From NCBI GenBank assembly GCA_001465935.1, contig LNKV01000002.1, positions 1,736,001-1,800,000 on the forward strand: a DNA stretch of 64,000 nucleotides, read 5' to 3'. How positions within the stretch are numbered: position 1 is the stretch's first letter; each line of letters begins with the position of its first letter. Position numbers and translations under genes: made by a program. Shown one piece after another: positions 22,569-35,957 of this stretch. The stretch is from Clarireedia homoeocarpa. Taxonomy: Eukaryota; Ascomycota; Leotiomycetes; Helotiales; Rutstroemiaceae. The notes beneath the pieces were generated by a model. The model worked only from the letters and a program-made list of their open reading frames with translations, searched no databases and was not told the origin of the DNA.

Positions 22569-24260
22569 TGTGGTGTGGTGGGTGGGGCTTGAGAATGGAT
22601 GATTTGGTGTTGTGGTATGGATTTTTTGGGGGTTTGCGTAGTGGTGTTTTTACTTTGTTGTGTTGTTTGGTGGTATTGCCTGGTAGTGTCTTTTGCGGAT
22701 GTATGCTGACGATGGTAATGGTCTTGACTTTTGATGAGCAAGCGTTTCTTTTCTTGCTTGTTTTAGTATAGTTTTTATGTTAGAAGTGTTGTATGGTGGT
22801 CTTTCTTCATTAGGGTTATGAAGGATTTGCCTGGGTACTTCATGGTTTGGGCCGGGTGTTGTGATAATTGGTGTGTGTAGGTTGGCGGATGACCAGTAAG
22901 TGACTGTGTTGGTGGTTTCTCCAACGGGATCCTCCGAGATCTGTCAATAAAGTCCAAGTATGCTAGCTGTCGAGGTCTAGTGTTTAGTCGTTGTCGGGCG
23001 ATGGGGTATCGTACTTGGTTTCATTTCGATGCTGGAATCGGAGACCAGAGGGGATTGCGACTATCATACGAAGAAGAATGTGTGTTCCCCGCCATCGTCT
23101 TGATGCCCAAGGCGATGATCCAGAGGACAGTGAATTCGATTTAGTCATCCTCACTACCGCCGGAACATCCGCAACATAAATGCGTGTAGAGCCAGACTTC
23201 TCGATGTGAATTTATGTGGGAATAGATCAGTCCATCCCATCAAGTCTGTTGTTATGCAAGACAGCGATGAAGCCCTAGCCGTTTCACGAAAACGAGCCCG
23301 TCCTTAGATATCGCCATCATGTAAGTAACAGTGAAGTTCGAGTAATCCGAAATACAGATAAGTTGCTGTGGCCATAGTATTAGGTCTCTCTGGGGCTGAT
23401 CTCCGGGTGACGTCCGGGTAATGATAACACCGAAGATGCCGATCTCGGTTTGCACTGTGCAACGTGCACTAGAACTAGGTAATGAATGGCACGAACCGCT
23501 GCTTTACCCGCGCCTATACACCCCGACTGACGCGCGTCCAACATATTGACATCCATCCAAATACATATCACAGCCTTTACAAGCTTTGATATACTCCCAG
23601 GATTCCCAGGAACACCCGCTCCATGTGCAAGATCCCAAACCAATATTAACCAATAGCCCAAGCCCGTGATAGACGAAAATAAATTGACTCTATGCACGAC
23701 CAATGGTGCCTTATGACAGCGTGGAAGAATGCGGCACTGCATGAAAAAACATGTACCCCACCTTTCGAGTATCGGAGATAAGTGGCTGCTTTGGGTTACA
23801 GTATTATCAGATCTCCTTCTACATTCGACTCGGCCCCGGAGGGGTGGGGCGCGAGTTGTGCCAAGTTACACACAAGACAATTCTGGGCAGAATAAGGTAG
23901 GTGATGAGTAAAAAGGCGTCGTGGATAATTGGAACGTGATAGAGGGGAATTATCCGATTGATGTAGGGTGGCATCACGATGGATCAAGGAGAACTAGGTA
24001 TGTAATTTCACCGCATCGCATCGTACCTAGCTTTTGCTTCGACCTAGTCCTAGCCGCCGGTTATTTCCCGTTGCCAAGTTGGTGCTGGGGAATGCACGGT
24101 CTTGGATCTTGAGGGGTATGGATACATGGGATATAACAGTGTTATAAGATAGTCGGTTTTCGCATTAAAAGTTGGTTCCTTGCGCAACAAATAAGTTGGC
24201 CAGTCTTTCTCCTTTCCTTCAACGATTAACCATTGGTTTTCACGTGGTCCATCATCAATC
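22569..24260. other. intergenic stretch
   Basis: No supported gene. The first 200 bases after copy E are G/T-rich. Several short frames at 22991-23987 have no domain or splice support. Confidence 0.4.
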
Positions 24261-25100
24261 ATGGTTGCCTTCTCCAGATTTATGCAGTTCTCGCTGCCTT
24301 TGTTGGCATCGACTGCTCTTGCGACACCAACACCGAAGCTGGAAAGTCGCGCGGTCATTAATTCGGATGCGGTTGTGGGTTTTGCAGAGAAAGTGCCAAG
24401 TGGAACTGTTGGGACAGTTTATGAAGCTTATCAGCCATATCTCTATGTGGTTAATGGATGTGTCCCTTTCCCAGCTGTTGATGCTTCTGGAAACACGGGG
24501 TATGTCGATCGTCCTTACACTATTCAGCAAACCATCATTTGACAAGATATCAGTGGCGGACTAGCTCCAACTGGCGCCTCAAATGGCGACTGTAGTAGCA
24601 GCACAGGACAAATCTACGTTCGAGGTGCCCAAAGCGGAAGCTACTATGGTGTCATGTACTCATGGTAAGCCTCCCCATCCCCCCTCTTTCCCGCAACTTA
24701 CAACTAATCAATCTTCAGGTACATGCCCAAAGACGAGCCCTCCACCGGTATCGGTCACCGCCACGACTGGGAAGGTGTCATCATCTGGCTCTCTAGCTCA
24801 ACCAGCACCAGCGCATCCAACATCGTCGCCGTGTGTCCTTCCGCCCACGGCGGCTGGGATTGCTCCACTAACGGCTACAAACTCTCTGGTACCGGCGCTC
24901 TGATAAAATATGAAAGTATCTGGCCAATTGATCATTCATGCGGTCTTACTAGCACTGTCGGTGGCCAGCAACCGATGATTGCGTGGGAATCGTTGCCGAC
25001 AGCTGCGCAGAATGCTTTGGCTACGACGGATTTCGGTGATGCGAATGTCCCGTTTATTGATTCTCGTTTCACATCGAATCTGGCGGCTGCGACTTTCTAG
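24261..25100 (+). CDS. necrosis-inducing NPP1/NLP family secreted protein
   Basis: Three exons, 24261-24499, 24554-24664 and 24719-25100, are separated by two 54-nt phase-2 introns (donors GTATGT and GTAAGC, acceptors ATCAG and TTCAG), giving 243 aa. The N-terminus is a clear secretion signal (hydrophobic core F-S-L-P-L-L-A-S-T-A-L-A), so the protein should be exported. The third exon carries the NLP heptapeptide G-H-R-H-D-W-E, which in studied members lies at the divalent-cation site used for contact with plant sphingolipids. Conserved Cys residues and the expected family length are present, and no frame damage is seen. Members can be cytotoxic to eudicots or inactive, and sequence alone does not decide. 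The gene stands alone in a gene-poor stretch beside the five-copy family region. Confidence 0.92.
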
Positions 25101-26778
25101 GGGAATTGATCAGGGCCATGAGTGAGACAGGCAGAGAAGAAAAAAAAAAGGGGGGGGGGGTTGAAATTGCATACTTTGTGATCTATGTGGGAAGATTTAA
25201 GGTCCTGAGGTTCTCTACATCGAGTGGTGATTCAAGGGATGCTATTTGTAACCGGGTTTGGAAGCACATGCTGTATTGGGAGTTAAGCATTAGTGAACTG
25301 CTCTCAATCAATTGACCTAGCAGGTGGCCCCTCATCCAGAAAATTGGTCTTCGTTACCTTACTGCGTATTTATGTATGTTTGACATATTCTCGGCTCTAA
25401 GTTCGAACACACAATTCCAACTGGCACCGACTTTCAACAAGATCATCGTCTACACTTCGACTTCCTATTTGTCTTCAGCCATATTCAGTACCCACCATCA
25501 AGCAGTCACATTTCGTTCAACGTAGTTTCTATGTCTCCAGATCCATACTTACGTACAAAATGAACATTCGCGCGCCAGGGGTCAGTTTTACTCTTTCTTC
25601 CATAGCTCCCAACTTCTGCAATTTGAAGTTCGTCGGGAAAGCAGATATTGAGTTAATATCATCTTGGCATTCATGTAGCTCAGAGAAATTGCTAACAGAA
25701 TGATTGCACAAGAGTCCATCGAAGGAATTGTAATAATAAAAGGAGTGGAAGATATAGAGTCGAAAGGTGCGTGTGAAGATGGTTGGATAGCTGTGTGGAG
25801 ACTCCAAATAGATCTAATTTCGTGCGGGAGAGTTATTGAGACTTGCCGTGTGTGAATGAAGTGGGAGAAGAAGATAGTTCTTCGTCTCGGGGAGAACATT
25901 GAAACTGCCAGATCTCCAAATGAAGCTGGTGGCTTGTTTCGGTCATTCCATACTCATACGGTCCACCCGGATAGAGTCAAGCCTCCCAGACGGGCTTAGG
26001 AAACATGGTATCTCCCTCGTGAAACGCATTTTCCACTTCTAAGTAGCCAGAGTACTTTGTGCACAATAGAACTTATGTACATGTTAACGTTATGGTGCTT
26101 TTGCAGAGCCATGGCCGTCTCGAGAGCACCAGTTAAAGGGTTTGATCGTTAGCGGTTCTTTTGGGGAATGATTCTTATTCAAATCGACAGACCACATCGT
26201 TTCCACCGATGTCCGAGCCTCGGATTTATAGCAAGCGCTGATACAGGACTTTTTTAAAACCAAGAAGTCCCGATCATTTCGAAATAGTCGGCGTCTGCGA
26301 CGAATTCCGTGGTTTACTTGCATTTCAAGCACAAAGCGTGGCTTGACGTAACGCGAGACATTTATACTCCCACGAACAACGAACGAATGGATGGTTTTCA
26401 AAAAGATTCTGAAGCCTGACGCAGAATTCCTCTTGTGCTCTCGGCGACCGTTTCCAATAAAGTATCCTTAAGGATTACTGCATAGGAGTAGAGCTCTGCT
26501 GTCGCGAAACCTTTGAATTGTGGAAATAGCTATGATTTCATTTTGAACCGACTTCAAAAGCCGCAGGATTCCTGGAGGAAATTCAGTTCTGAAATAGGGA
26601 GATAATTTTGAAGGACAAGCGCAACGCTATAAGCCTCCGAGCGCTATTCGTCGTCATGCTTATGATATATCTTCCCATTTGAGCTCATGTTCTCTTGCAT
26701 TTCGTCCAAAAGTGGGTCATATGCGTAGTCATCGCAGTATTCTTCGTCTGTAGCGGGCCAGCCTTTGTTGCCAGTGAG
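25101..26778. other. intergenic stretch
   Basis: No supported gene. An A-run followed by a G-run lies at 25141-25160. Minus frames at 25529-25899 have no domain. Confidence 0.4.
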
Positions 26779-28630
26779 CTATTCTTCATCCGGTAAACTA
26801 CTTGATGGACGCCTCGGTTCCCTGAAACTACTCTCTTTGAGAGAGTGATCTGCCAATTGGTCTTCCAGAAACTCGAGTTCTTCCAACGCCGGTCTCCTTC
26901 CTGTACCAAATCGCTGGGTGTATGGCCGAGCATTGTAGTAATATTCGTCGTAGTTTTGGAGGTATGTTTGAGCGATTTCTGGAACGAGTGGATCTTCCGC
27001 ATCCGGAGGTGCTATTAGACCGCACAATGCAGTAAGCAGAACTCCAAGGAACCAGTAAACTTTGCTCTTGTTTCCCTTCTATCAGAGATTACTCGAGGAG
27101 GTCGTATCATCGTTTGAAAGTACATCCTTCCATCTTTCACTGCATTCTGAACAAATATGACCTCTTGGTGAGATATTTGGATGGTATATCTTCATATGAA
27201 ATCGCATCAGTAGTGTACCCTCCAGGTTCTTTTGAGATGGCCGCACTGTGATCCAAAAGATTCCGCCTTCGTACGGAGTCTCGGGGCCTTCAATGCTAGC
27301 CAGCACCGTATCAAGGCAATCATTTAAAGGTGTAGCACTAGCAAATGGTACTTTGGCGATGCGGATGTCCCGAAGCTCGCGAAACATACGCTTAGCGGCT
27401 GACGTTCCATATTCAGCGCGGGGCAGCAAGGCCCCCGAATCATTAATCCAGTAAGCTGTGTCGTCATCCTTGATAGCAGTTAGTCGGTCGCGATATTCTG
27501 CATCGCCATTCTTGAAGGTGAGTCTCTGATTTGATGTGATTGTGATAATATACTCTTTCACCAATCTTTGGTTCTAGGACAGATAATCTTGTTGCGTGTC
27601 GCCAACTTTCTAATGAGTGGCCACTTCGGAATCGACTTCGGGTTCATCTACCGCATCTGAAAACAGTTGAAACAACATTGCTGGGCGAGTGGCCTTCCGG
27701 TGTGTTCCGAAGTAAGAAGATAGTACTAGTAGAGGTCGGCTAGGTATAGCTGTACCGGTAGTATTAGTTTCTTTTGAGTCTCGATGGGTCGAATGACTTT
27801 GGTGCGTAGGTGCGGTGCGGAAAGATAAAGTCTGATCCAATGTTGAAGAGACTGAACGTGGTATTCCCTGGATCGTTGCAGCTATTGACATTATCCGCTC
27901 GCTAGCAGTGTCACTAATATCTCTATGTGATGAACTGCGATGGCTTGAGGAGGAATCTCGGAGTAGTAACAAGCTACCGACATCCGGTATGCTGTTAATT
28001 TCCTCCCTCAACCTCGCATGCTGTTGTTCTAGGAGCCCTAATGACGTTGTGAGTTTTCTAGACCGTTAACAAACTTATTTAGACGTCGATCACATTTTCA
28101 AATATCTTTGCATCATTTATAGCCCAGCAAGTGACCTTTCATGGTGGAGTACCCTTCTGATGTTTCCGTATGCGGAGTTTGAAACGTTCAAAAGACGTTC
28201 TAAAGACCTCAGTGCCTCTTGAAGTTGAAATGCCAGGACTTAACTGACCATCATACTTCTCATTAATTCTAGCGCCATCTCTAAGTAGTTGGCTGATATT
28301 GAGCATAATTCGTTCTACCTCTGGCCTAATATAGGGGCAATCTATATTCTGATCGTACTGCAAGCGACAGCCATCGATGGGGTTTGCAACCAGTCCCACG
28401 GATTCTCCCCAGAGAAGCAATCGAGTACGCTCCAACGGAAACTAGTGGCTTTTGAGACGAGACATCATAAGATGGCCAGTGAACATACCAACGCACAACT
28501 GTTCGAAGTCTTCACTAAAGTTTTTCCCTGCGACACCAATATCGGAACATTCAATGCAAGTAGTAAACAAGGCTGCGACACTAACAGCACTCAACGCGAG
28601 CCGGGCAAGACCTTCGGCAGCCCCGGGCAT
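26779..28630 (-). pseudogene. decayed HeLo-domain protein continuing into a ubiquitin-conjugating (E2) domain
   Basis: Read from 28630 on the minus strand. The start M-P-G-A-A-E-G-L is followed by a HeLo-like N-terminus (A-A-L-F-T-T-C-I-E-C). After a presumed intron near 28490-28435 come L-L-L-W-G-E-S-V-G-L and later C-W-A-I-N-D-A-K, typical of the prion-inhibition/HeLo family. The reading is then broken by TGA near 28139-28141 and two apparent 1-base deletions near 28083 and 28050, after which family-like residues resume. A Ser-rich linker follows (27610-28011), then two in-frame TAGs that a 72-nt intron could remove. An E2 fold follows, with H-P-N, the catalytic Cys in G-H-I-C and a C-terminal D-P-L-V-P-E-I-A stretch. 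The E2 part needs one more intron near 27060-27120. The HeLo half is broken, whereas the E2 half looks intact. HeLo domains drive membrane-linked cell death in fungal incompatibility systems. Confidence 0.65.
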
Positions 28631-29004
28631 CTTTAATTGGTGCTTCACGGCCAAAAACTTGAGATAACACAATACAACATGCCACATAGAAGGAAGATGG
28701 AAAGGGTGTAGCGTTGGAAGTAAGAGAAAAGCACGTTTTGCCTACCTGCAGCAGCATTTTCACCTTACCGCAATGAATGCGGCTGTCTCGCGTATCATCA
28801 CCCGAAAGGGTAACTCTCAGCCTTTGTTTGCATACTCACTGCAACTCAACCACAGCCTCTTGCAGCACGCGGGGTAGATTGCGGCCACGGCTAGGCGAAT
28901 CGTCTTCCTAGCCAGAGTAAGCTGCAACCCAAGCACAACAAATCTTACCAATGATAGCAAAAGTCAACAGCGACGGGGCCAGATAAGGCCGTCCCGATGA
29001 GGCG
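28631..29004. other. spacer upstream of the HeLo-E2 relic
   Basis: No gene seen. This would contain the promoter of the relic. Confidence 0.4.
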
Positions 29005-29292
29005 ATGCCATCATTGACTGATGCACAACGACAGCGATATGTTATGAAAATAAACTCGCAAGCATCCGAAACTGCCGAACTGTCAAAACCCACCACTGCC
29101 ACCACCGATGGCACTTTAATCTCAACTGAATCCCAATCGAGTGTCGAACATCCGAAACCAGCAGAAACAGAAAATGATCATCCACTTCTCACACAACTTC
29201 CAGAAGCAAATGCGACGGATGTTTTTAAAATTCGCCTTGCAGTCAACCCCACAGACCCACTTATCCGTCGGGCAAGCGATTCCAACCAATGA
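29005..29292 (+). CDS. small hypothetical protein
   Basis: A 95-codon frame starts M-P-S-L-T-D-A-Q-R-Q-R and is rich in Thr, Ser, Glu and Pro, so probably disordered. No domain, signal or membrane segment is visible and no introns are needed. It could be a short real gene or a chance frame. Confidence 0.25.
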   Translation: MPSLTDAQRQRYVMKINSQASETAELSKPTTATTDGTLISTESQSSVEHPKPAETENDHPLLTQLPEANATDVFKIRLAVNPTDPLIRRASDSNQ

Positions 29293-30695
29293 TCTCACTC
29301 AGACATGGGTTATGCTAATTTTCCTCCCGCCTTCACCTTGTTTTATCGGTTGCATGAAGGGGGTGGTCGGTTCATCTGATATCGCATTTTATGTTTAGCA
29401 TGTGTGTGTTGTGCACGAGAATGGATGGAGGAGATCATCCGCTTCGTCCTTGCCCCTTCACACTGCATAGATATCACACACACACACCAGACCCGACCCA
29501 GCCAGGCCAACTCCGTTGCTTACTGCCCAAAGAAATCGTTGGTTTTCCTTCCGGTAGCGTAAAAATGATGCTTGACTAGAGTCAGCAGTACGGAATACGG
29601 CTACGAGAACCAACAAATCGTTTACCTGGCGTCGTAAGTTTCATGTCCAAGCATTTCCCTTTACTCCCCTGTCCACGAATCAAATTCTACGGGAGCTCTG
29701 CACGGATGTTTGTTGAGTCCAAGCTTTTTTAGGTGCTGTTTGGGCTACAGCTCCACTTGCCTTAGAAAGAGCATTAGACGGAGTGTCCGTCGAAGGATTT
29801 TGTCAGTCGTGGGGTTGTTATTTAGCCTAGAAAGGGAGAAGAAAAGGACCGAGAGGTGTATCCAGAAGCCGGGGAAAAGTCATAGGGGGTAGGGGAGAGA
29901 TTGTCGAGAAGTTTAAGGGTAACGTTTCAACTCGGAGAAAACATCCGCTCGTGATATGTACGTGAATTAGCAATGGATGATTAGTATCAGATGTAACAAA
30001 ACTCGGGTTTCTTTTGCTCACTATCATTTATTTTGTGACTACATGAATATTTGTATGCCTAGCCCTATCCTAGAATGATGAAAGCTCCGTTCCTGCATTC
30101 CCGTCCGTCCTGCCGGCTTGCCTGCCTTGCATGCTCCAAAGCCAAAATTCCCATTCCCATTCCCATTCCCAAGGTCAATAAAATTGCGACCTGACTGTAG
30201 ATACCGTACTCCTATTCCAGTGCTCCACTTCCGACCCCTAGACTAAGTTATCGTGATATTATGTAAAGACCCGTTCATGTTGCCCGCCCTCTTCCATGGT
30301 TGTGTGGATCGGGCGTGGATTTATGAATTGACGTAAAGCGTCGGTAATCTTCCGTCACATGCAGTTTGAAACACTTGGAGGCTTTCGGGGCTCGTACGAA
30401 GTCAAACCGGGCCAGAGCCTCTGTCGAGCGACGATGGTGTAGTGAGATGGTGTGTAGTGAACACGAATTTGCTCATTAGGCAGTGCTGAATTGAGCGTTG
30501 GCATGATTAGTGATCGAAATCAATAGATTATGAATTTCTGTGGCAATTATCCACTGGAAACAAATTTGAAATGCTCCTTCTGAGATATGCTCGCGACCAG
30601 TGTACTGTAGTATATTCGCTGATATACTAGAGTCTACCTTTGTTCGTGATTCCACCCTTCAGCCAAGATTGTGGTACGCCCATGCTATTTTCTCT
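29293..30695. other. intergenic stretch
   Basis: No gene seen. A TTCCCA hexamer repeats about four times at 30147-30170, and (AC)n-like sequence lies at 29474-29488. Confidence 0.45.
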
Positions 30696-31568
30696 TCAGC
30701 CTGTGCTCTTCGGTCTCTGAGCAGCTGCTCTCCTCCCACAGGCATGTTCGAACTGACTAACTACGTATGGCGGTGGTGGCGGCGGCGAAACTGGTGATAC
30801 AGGCGACGAAAAGGACAGGTTCGGCGAATTCGGTGCGTCGTTGGAACTCACAGCCCATCCAATACTTCTAGGACCTCTAGGTAAATCACCCACACTATCC
30901 CACATCCAAGGATCCCATACATCATGACTTAAACTATCCACTGTCATCATCGCCTGTTGAAGTTCAGATAAATCTCTCACTCGTTGAGGATCTTCTAGTC
31001 GCCGTGGGGGAGGTTCAAGACTTCTATGAGATGGTCGAGTATTCGTAGATTCAGTAGGTTGAGCGTTCCAGTATGAAGGTGGTGTCGACCATGGTAGATC
31101 ATCATCGCCTAGACGAAATCTGCCTGGTGTTGGTGGTAAGGGTCTCTCCATCAATTCTGGTTGGGGAAGACTGTCTCGAAATCCGGCTGGGCTGTCTGGA
31201 GTAAGTGGACTGATCGGACAACTTCTATCGCTCATGGTAGGTGGCGCAGATCGTCCTCGCTCTGGTGTTTCTGAAGTTCTGATAGCCAAGCCTCGAGTTC
31301 GCTCCTGTTGTCTTTGTTGGTAACGAGGAGGTTGACTGGGTTGGTGGCGACCTGGTGTCAGGATGGATGGTATCGATGGGTCATTTCCGACGGTATCAAT
31401 TCTGTCCTTCATATTCTTCGAAGCAAATGTTAATGCTCCTCCGTGTATCTTATCCTGCTCTGATCTTGATACTCTGAGTTCAACGTTGACATATACTCCT
31501 GGTGCTCCGGGCCAACGTGAACTTTTTTGAGCTCTTGGCGGATACGGCGAATCCCAAGATGTTGCCAT
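30696..31568 (-). CDS. disordered proline-rich hypothetical protein
   Basis: A single open frame of 290 aa from the ATG at 31568 (M-A-T-S-W-D-S); an upstream in-frame start at 31664 would add 32 residues and is less likely. The N-terminal 60 residues look partly folded (G-V-Y-V-N-V-E-L-R-V-S). The rest is Pro, Ser, Arg and Gln rich with motifs of the kind bound by SH3 or WW domains: R-P-L-P-P-T-P and a run of six Pro before P-Y-V near the C-terminus. No membrane segment is seen. I do not recognise the family. The long clean frame and biased composition make a real gene likely. Confidence 0.65.
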   Translation of the reverse strand: MATSWDSPYPPRAQKSSRWPGAPGVYVNVELRVSRSEQDKIHGGALTFASKNMKDRIDTVGNDPSIPSILTPGRHQPSQPPRYQQRQQERTRGLAIRTSETPERGRSAPPTMSDRSCPISPLTPDSPAGFRDSLPQPELMERPLPPTPGRFRLGDDDLPWSTPPSYWNAQPTESTNTRPSHRSLEPPPRRLEDPQRVRDLSELQQAMMTVDSLSHDVWDPWMWDSVGDLPRGPRSIGWAVSSNDAPNSPNLSFSSPVSPVSPPPPPPYVVSQFEHACGRRAAAQRPKSTG

Positions 31569-34500
31569 TTCAGAACGATCAATCGAAATTTTGATCGAAA
31601 GCTGTTGTTGTGGAGATGACTTAAGGTAAGTTGAGTGGTTGGCTTGTTGGTAGATAAGCGTCAAAATGGGGGGGGGGACCAGGAAGTTTTTGACTTTAAG
31701 AAAAGTCGACTAGCAAATAACTCCGAAGAGCAACAAGCAATGGAACTGACGTGAAGCTAGAGCCGTAATATGGTCTCTTCCGGCAGACAGGTCTTTGCTC
31801 CGCCCAAGTTGGAAGGGGCTGCAGTGCCTTTGGTCCGCCCTGCCTGTCATTGTGGGCTTAGTTTCTGTGGTGTAGCGAGACACACGAAGGATGCGATTGC
31901 AGGGTTATGGAGGCTTAGTATGCCTGGTGTCGTGTTACATTCGATTGCAAACAGGAGAATGTCATTGCGCGCGCGACCGTAGCCTGACAGTAACAGAAAC
32001 ATTGAATTATGCGCGAGGGAGACTGCCAACATAGGCAACTCTATGGAGTTAGGTTTGCTTGGGGAGATCGATCCGATCTGCTTTGATAGAAGATCTCTGA
32101 TTCTCCATATAATTGTTATGGGTGATGAGTTCATCATTCCAGCACCCATAATTGTCCATAATAGAAATAGACTCAAAGTCTTACTCAGCTAGCATTTCGC
32201 GGAGGACGATGAAAACGCTGTCAAGCAATCCTTTTTTGTCAAAAATTTCACTTGGAGACAGTAGTTGTTTGATTATTTGGTCATGTTGATTTTGAGGAAT
32301 GTCAAATTTCGTCGTTCCTCGAAACATGACAGGGTGTGTGAGTAGGAACTAGGGGCAAATTTAGCAGCAGATCCCCCCATTCTTTCCTTTCTTTCCAGAA
32401 CCCTTGGAAGGAGTGGATTGCCTCCCTCATCAATGATTCGCTAGAAATTACTAAGCTGCTGCTGCGCAGCATTCATTGGGCGCGTCGCTGAGGCTACTCT
32501 GGAAAAAGAATTTTGCTGTGGGATCTGCTGTGGAGATACCAACTGACGGCCAAGTTTCGTTTTTTATGTTGGTTGTGAGGCTACTTCTATATGAGAAATC
32601 AACAAGCCACCTGTCTTACCATTGCTAAGATTCTGTTATGCCAAACACATGATGGCGATGTAGAATACTGCGGATGATTTTGTCATGCCTGGTGGCTGGG
32701 ATTTGGTACGGTACTCGTCAGTACGTTGTCCGAAGCAAAACCACCCCTCAACCAACATGGCCTCAAATATTGGTGATATCACCGCGGCTAATCTATAGTT
32801 GTATACGAAGCTTAGGCTGCTTGTGGGTGGAACCAACACTCCACATCAATAGGTAAAATGCATTGGAACTCACCCTTTGGAAATTGGTACAAGTCCGCAG
32901 CATTCCTGACTTCTCCCCTCCTCCCTTTCTAGCGCTTAGGTTTCAACCTGATGCGATTCGCTCTCCGACGCATTGCTTGAGATCATTCACGTACAGTGCA
33001 GGTTTTGTTCCCGTGGTGGATTTAGCAAGTCTCTACACAAACGTCGTTTGGGACTCGAATATACCAGCTTGCTATCTTCAGACATTACCACAATGAACTG
33101 CTTCTGACAGATAGATCTTCCCTTTTCCATCTCGGTATTACTTACTGGATTTTGCAGTATTTCCATACTTAATGCATAGTTCGAAGTCAGCCAATCTCCA
33201 TCTACATTCTGAAGCCGTCTGTCTGACAGCACGACTGCTTTGCAGATTGATGTGCCACCGCCGTCCGCGCCTTGTGCAGAACGCTCCTATTGGGTCATGA
33301 AGCTGCTATATGCATCTGCCGTAGACGGGCTTGAAAAGACGCATCGTACAGCATTCCTCAACGTACATGAACTCCTTCAAGGAGAGTTTGTCCTTCACCG
33401 CAGACCTCTCTCGGGACTTTAAAGGAGAGGAGTACACGACATGAGAGCATTCACATACGTTGTAAACTCCATATAAACTCACCGCTCTATACTGATTTTC
33501 CACATTTGAATGAGACTTGGTTGTAGTAATCGCTTAAAGTCGTGGGTGGTGACATTCGACCTACATTCAAGCACACCCTCTTCCGTTTCCATACCCCTGC
33601 ATGATTGTCATTGATACCTCAAACGCAATTTTCCCACTCACATGCAAACATCTGGATCCAGCTTCCTAAAGTAGGTTGACGTGCTTTCTTTTTAGCTGCC
33701 TCGATCCTAAGTGATAGTCCTTCGAAGTCCCGGAAATGACCGTACTTTCTGTCGCTGCCAGAACTGTGACCTCGAGACATCGGGTTATGAACCCCATTAG
33801 CTTAGTTTCGTTCGGGTTAAGGCTACGTGATGAGCAAGTGGAACCATCTGATCAGCCTCATCCTTCTATCGCAATGGTAATTTTATGAAATTGTTGATCA
33901 AATAAGCCCCGCTAGTCCGAATCCTCCCCCATTAGACGAGGGTCTTGACGATTCCTTCCCTTTCTCCACTTAACGTTAGTTTTGATATCAAAACCTTTTC
34001 TCTATTAATATAGTTAGCTATCCTTCGGACATAGATAGCATGTATAGTACTTCTAACGTGCTTATTGATGTTATCCAAACGCATCCTGCTGGCATGTGGG
34101 GGTGGTCAAACCCTGGATGTCATTCTGGTGGCTTCAGTGAAATCCTATCCGGTGAATTATATGACTAAATAAGCCAGTACATAAAACCTATGGAGAATAC
34201 CGTGGGCTAACTAGCTGATTCCTTGAAGTTGCTTCTTTGGGGCTACAGAGCGAACGCGAAGACCGCGACATCCTGTCACTCAATTCCACACTCAACCATA
34301 TGAAAACAAAGAGGAACGAAGGAAGTAGCAACCTGACTTACCGAAACGAGCGTACTTTGTTTTGAGACGATAGGTTCAATGCCATATGAAAGTGGACAAA
34401 GGATCTACCGTGCTTACCGTAGGCACCGGGCATACTCAAGCATCATGATCGCATTGGCGGACGTGCTATCCTGCAACCCGAGGATCATCTCCTAGTACTC

Positions 34501-35957
34501 CTATGGGAAGCTGAATGATAGACACACCAAGCACGGCAAAGCTTGAAGAACTGCCTGGACTCAACCAAGAATCTCCGGCAGAATGGCACAATTAGTTATA
34601 AGGTTTCACAACACCATGTCTGGATTCACCCCCTCAATTAATGTAGCAGGGTAGGATAGGCATCTCTGAATGTTGTGCGATAAACTTGCGTACATTGTAG
34701 CCCACAAATTCTGCTATCGTCATCCGCGAGACTGCGAACTTCGAAGAGACCCGTCACCCGGCGATGTTCGGTTGCCATGTCCAAATACACAGACCGGCAG
34801 TGGATACTGGTCGAGCCGCAAGCTACCGCGACGCATATTACATGTTTGTATATGCATATAAGATAGGATCGAATATCGGTATGATACCTGGCGACCTCTG
34901 TTAACTTACAACTTATTCTCTATCAGGAAGGTCTCGAGAGGTGTAAAAGAGCATTGCAATTACATGGACATCGATCCAAGTAGCTCTGAAACACAACTTT
35001 CAAGACATGAATGCACGAGAGCCTATCTCAATCCTACTTCTGTGCTCATACCAGTTTCCAATAATGGCCCACAGTTTGCAAAGGCGTAGCCTCCTAGCGC
35101 AAAACAACTTTATCGAGCCCGAGTCTTCGATCCCTCAATTCGAATTGAGCGATAAGCACTTCTGCTTGCGTTATTCTTCCAAAGCTCAGATTTCCTGCTC
35201 AGATCTCAAATTCATGACAACAAACTACAACACTACTTCATTTCGAGATCTCGCGACGATTCTTCAGCGAGATAAACACTTGAACTGAATAGAGATGATG
35301 CACATCTCACTACACCTCTTATCCACACCTCAAGCTGTTGAAGCCGAACGTCTGAATCAGAGGAGAAATAAAACATGGATGTGGAGTTTGCTGTGTCTGT
35401 AGGTTGATCTTAGGTCTGGAATGTTATCACTCTTTGAACATTCGAAGTCGAATGCTCCATGCTAGGTCAGGATACTTTACCTGGTCGTGTAGGGTGCTTG
35501 TTTCCGAAAACAATAATGAATTATATTTCAAGAGTCTACACTACTTGATCATATTTGTTTATTTTCGTAGCCCTAGCTTCACACTTTGATCCCATCATAG
35601 ACAGTCTAGGTTTACGTGAAGGGTTGCTGCTGTCAAAAGTTTGATAGACAAGGTTTACTTGACGCACATGGATAATGAACGCGTGGACATTAAGCTTTTG
35701 CAAATCATGCTATGTTATTCTTGTTCGAGTCGCGCCATCACATACTATTTTCATTGCAGAATAGATGTTTACTAGACAAAGCCGAGGTCTTGAATGGAAA
35801 GCAGACTAATTATCGCATATACCTAGTAATTACAATCTTTCTATAAAATGAAGTACACTGAGCTACCGAAGACAGATCCTGTATGGAGGAAGCGAAGATA
35901 TGAAGCAAAGAAGAAAGAAAAAGGAACAACGCAGGCGATCAAAGCACCATGAAATAA
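31569..35957. other. 4.4-kb gene-free stretch
   Basis: All open frames are under about 110 codons, overlap one another and lack domains. I see no repeats or RNA genes. It may contain non-coding RNA or decayed sequence that cannot be recognised by eye. Confidence 0.4.
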
